A stretch of 6,349 nt of DNA from Euryarchaeota archaeon UBA19. Its GTDB lineage: Archaea; Thermoplasmatota; Poseidoniia; Poseidoniales; Thalassarchaeaceae. The stretch spans positions 28,833 through 35,181 of the forward strand of contig DAPQ01000079.1 of NCBI GenBank assembly GCA_002502175.1, in the 5' to 3' direction. The notes beneath the pieces were generated by a model. It was not told the DNA's origin and did not search any database. It was given only the letters and a program-made list of their open reading frames with translations. The stretch's first letter is position 1, and each line of letters starts with the position of its first letter. Made by a program: the position numbers and the translations under genes. Positions 4,821-6,349 of the stretch are shown in pieces.

Positions 4821-6098
4821 TCATCCTTGACTGTTTTGTGCTGTTGGTAAACCTCTTTGCAATGGTTTCGCTAAATGCCTTCTATTTGCTGGATTGGGTT
4901 CAACCCATCCTTGATATGGTGATTCAAAAGAAACGATTTGACTGACCCAAGCCTTCGGTGCTAATTTTCCACATTCTTTGCATCTTAGGCCTTGACCTAC
5001 GCCGACACTCCTCATAGATTTACCACAACAATCCGGCCGCGTCCCAATTCTAGGGCTACTTGATTTCACTCTGAGCCTCTCTAAATGTACTTCACTGGAA
5101 GGCGAGATTAACCCCATCCATTCGATTATATCACCTGGGTACAATTGCCTTAGCAATGTATTGACCTCGCCACTTTCTGCGAATGCCACTAGTGTATGTG
5201 ATTTGGAACCAGTCCAAACAACAACTGAGGAATGACCGCCTTGTACTTCGAGAGGTCGGGTAGCAACAATTCCTGTTACTGAACCTAGTAAATGGTCGTC
5301 TGATACTTGATTAGTTCTATGGATCGCCCAGGAATCACATTTCTCGACGTCAGGTCTACCTTGTAGGAATTCATGCGCAGATTGTAATTCTTCAGTCGAC
5401 TCGGCTCTAATTCCATATAGTACGGGACAATTAGTCCGTGGCATAATCAAACCTCTACCCGTAGTAGGGTCTCTATTTGCGAAAGTAGTTGGGAATTGGT
5501 TTGACATTGATTCAATGGCTTGTATTGAGACCTCCCTGTCTGTTCTAATCTTCTCAGTTTGTCTCCATGCGATTAATTCCCAAGTATTGTTTTCAGAAGG
5601 ATTCCAAGCGATCGCAGCGGATGCCCCGACGATGCCATTCGGATTTTCTTGTATAGAGAAAATTTTAGTCGAGTGAGGTAATTTATCTAGAGCAGTTTTG
5701 AGTGAAACTTCTCCCCTGACCGCCTCCCAATAAATCGACTCGGGAACTTCTTCAGTAGCGATTATGAGACAAGGTGAGGGTTTCTGTCCTGTATCAGGGT
5801 AACTAACTAGGATCTCTTTATTCAAATCTTCCATGAATTCTTGACAAATTGATTCAATGTAAATCAGGTTAGTAGTATCTGTCCTGCAAATCGCAGAAAG
5901 GGCCGCATTTCCCCTGGTCCTCTTAGGAGCGAATGGCCAAAGTCGTACGAGTCTCCTTTCGAAAATTTCGAGACTATCAATCGATTCCATCAACCGGTTA
6001 AGTAAACGGTTGAAATGTTCTGTAGTACAGGCATACTCAACATGGTCTGTGTCATCCAATCCTATTCGGATGACACTTTTCGCATGGGTGTCGCTCAC
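4821..6098 (-). CDS. tiaS: tRNA(Ile2) 2-agmatinylcytidine synthetase TiaS
   Basis: TiaS uses ATP and agmatine to convert the wobble C34 of tRNA-Ile(CAU) to agmatidine, so that the tRNA reads AUA rather than AUG. The 425-residue length is typical. The N-terminal kinase-like region has IGLDDTD (12-18), CTT (24-26) and KRTRGNAAL (59-67). The middle has NGIVGASAAIAW (154-165) and the hallmark FANRDPTTGRGL (206-217) followed by CPVLYGIRAES (224-234) and HRTNQVSDDH (260-269). An OB-like domain starts near 270 with VQGGHSSV, and a zinc ribbon lies at about 354-378. The C-terminus keeps RRHLAKPLQR (406-415). The first zinc knuckle is atypical: Cys357 and Cys358 are adjacent, while the second is a normal Cys373-x-x-Cys376. 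The start is GTG at 6098, overlapping the upstream TGA as GTGA and preceded by GGGGGGTG at 6110-6103, which suggests translational coupling. AUA codons occur in this window, for example in purB. Confidence 0.95.
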   Translation of the reverse strand: MSDTHAKSVIRIGLDDTDHVEYACTTEHFNRLLNRLMESIDSLEIFERRLVRLWPFAPKRTRGNAALSAICRTDTTNLIYIESICQEFMEDLNKEILVSYPDTGQKPSPCLIIATEEVPESIYWEAVRGEVSLKTALDKLPHSTKIFSIQENPNGIVGASAAIAWNPSENNTWELIAWRQTEKIRTDREVSIQAIESMSNQFPTTFANRDPTTGRGLIMPRTNCPVLYGIRAESTEELQSAHEFLQGRPDVEKCDSWAIHRTNQVSDDHLLGSVTGIVATRPLEVQGGHSSVVVWTGSKSHTLVAFAESGEVNTLLRQLYPGDIIEWMGLISPSSEVHLERLRVKSSSPRIGTRPDCCGKSMRSVGVGQGLRCKECGKLAPKAWVSQIVSFESPYQGWVEPNPANRRHLAKPLQRGLPTAQNSQG

Positions 6099-6349
6099 GC
6101 GACACCCCCCAGTATTGAATCAACAACTCCAGAGATGCCAATGTCCGGGTCACAGCGAATGCCTCTGACTCCGAAGTTTTCTGCAGCAGCCATATCGACT
6201 CCTCTGTCGCCCACCATGAATGAGGTTGACTCATCAGGCCTTTCGACCCATTCAGCATCATAACAAAGTTTGATCCTGGCGAAATCAGCATTCGATGATG
6301 CGGCGTCCATCAGTTGCCTACCAGCCTCTAGCATCCCGGAATTGGGCTT
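6095..6349 (-). CDS. HAD-superfamily phosphatase, HisB/GmhB-like (C-terminal fragment)
   Basis: The window holds the last 84 codons; the 5' part lies beyond the right edge. The first visible residues, KPNSGMLEAG, match HAD motif III of the HisB-N/GmhB subfamily (R-K-P-x-x-G-M), with the lysine that stabilises the phospho-aspartyl intermediate. MVGDRGVDMAAAENFGVRGI (44-63) is motif IV, whose acidic residues hold Mg2+. Together they point to a phosphatase of small phosphorylated metabolites, such as histidinol phosphate or heptose bisphosphate. The nucleophile motif DxDxT/V and the GmhB zinc cysteines are outside the window, so the substrate cannot be assigned. About 20 residues between the two motifs (DFARIKLCYDAEW...) make this stretch longer than I recall for GmhB. 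The TGA stop at 6097-6095 overlaps the tiaS GTG, so the two are probably in one transcript and translationally coupled. Confidence 0.85.
   Translation of the reverse strand, partial: KPNSGMLEAGRQLMDAASSNADFARIKLCYDAEWVERPDESTSFMVGDRGVDMAAAENFGVRGIRCDPDIGISGVVDSILGGVA
6103..6110 (-). promoter_or_regulatory. Shine-Dalgarno-like site for tiaS
   Basis: GGGGGGTG lies 4 bases before the GTG start and within the last codons of the upstream gene. It resembles the archaeal GGAGGTG consensus and is the only clear ribosome-binding candidate in the window. It supports the GTG at 6098 as the tiaS start. Part of the G-run is also Gly-Gly coding sequence, so it could be coincidental. Confidence 0.45.

Noticed and set aside
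6015..6291. Alternative frames across the HAD/tiaS junction (plus 6015-6263, minus 6052-6291)
   Set aside because: They overlap the frame encoding the HAD motif MVGDRGVD and the tiaS start, both of which match known families.
1..6349. Search by eye for CRISPR repeats, tRNA genes, insertion sequences and attachment sites
   Set aside because: No regularly spaced repeats, cloverleaf-like sequence, transposase fragment or terminal inverted repeats were seen; nearly all bases are in housekeeping genes.

Overview
The window looks like a chromosomal segment of a mesophilic euryarchaeon. The archaeal markers are a 20S proteasome alpha subunit, an SBDS/Sdo1 protein, the start of an exosome S1-type subunit, a Dph6-type diphthamide ligase and TiaS, the archaea-only tRNA-Ile2 modification enzyme. 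Short intergenic gaps, moderate base composition, acidic proteins and mostly absent Shine-Dalgarno sequences fit Thermoplasmatota-related marine lineages (Marine Group II/III, Poseidoniia). That placement is inference from gene style, not from a phylogeny.

Left part, minus strand: psmA (1638-928), then sbds (876-187), then the first 36 codons of an exosome subunit, probably Rrp4 (110-1, running off the window). This is the known archaeal proteasome/exosome/ribosome-maturation superoperon. A short divergent promoter region (1639-1743) separates it from the plus-strand genes.

Middle part, plus strand: dph6 (1744-2538), purB (2617-3963) and an unassigned 189-residue protein with a RecA/RadB-like layout but a broken Walker A motif (4007-4576). 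These cover diphthamide synthesis on elongation factor 2 and two lyase steps of AMP/IMP synthesis.

Right part, minus strand: the C-terminal end of a HAD phosphatase (6349-6095), tiaS (6098-4821, overlapping the HAD stop in a GTGA) and a 74-residue single-span membrane protein (4802-4578). They form a tight minus-strand gene string that meets the plus-strand set tail to tail with a 1-base gap at 4577.

Most of the window is informational housekeeping: protein turnover, RNA processing, ribosome maturation, and tRNA and EF2 modification. I see no mobile element, CRISPR array, tRNA, rRNA or defence locus, and no convincing new multi-gene system. The points most worth a second look are the degenerate RadB-like protein, the YDH gate motif in PsmA, a rearranged zinc knuckle in TiaS, the Met-Ala-His signature loop in PurB and an inverted repeat bracketing the likely psmA TATA box.
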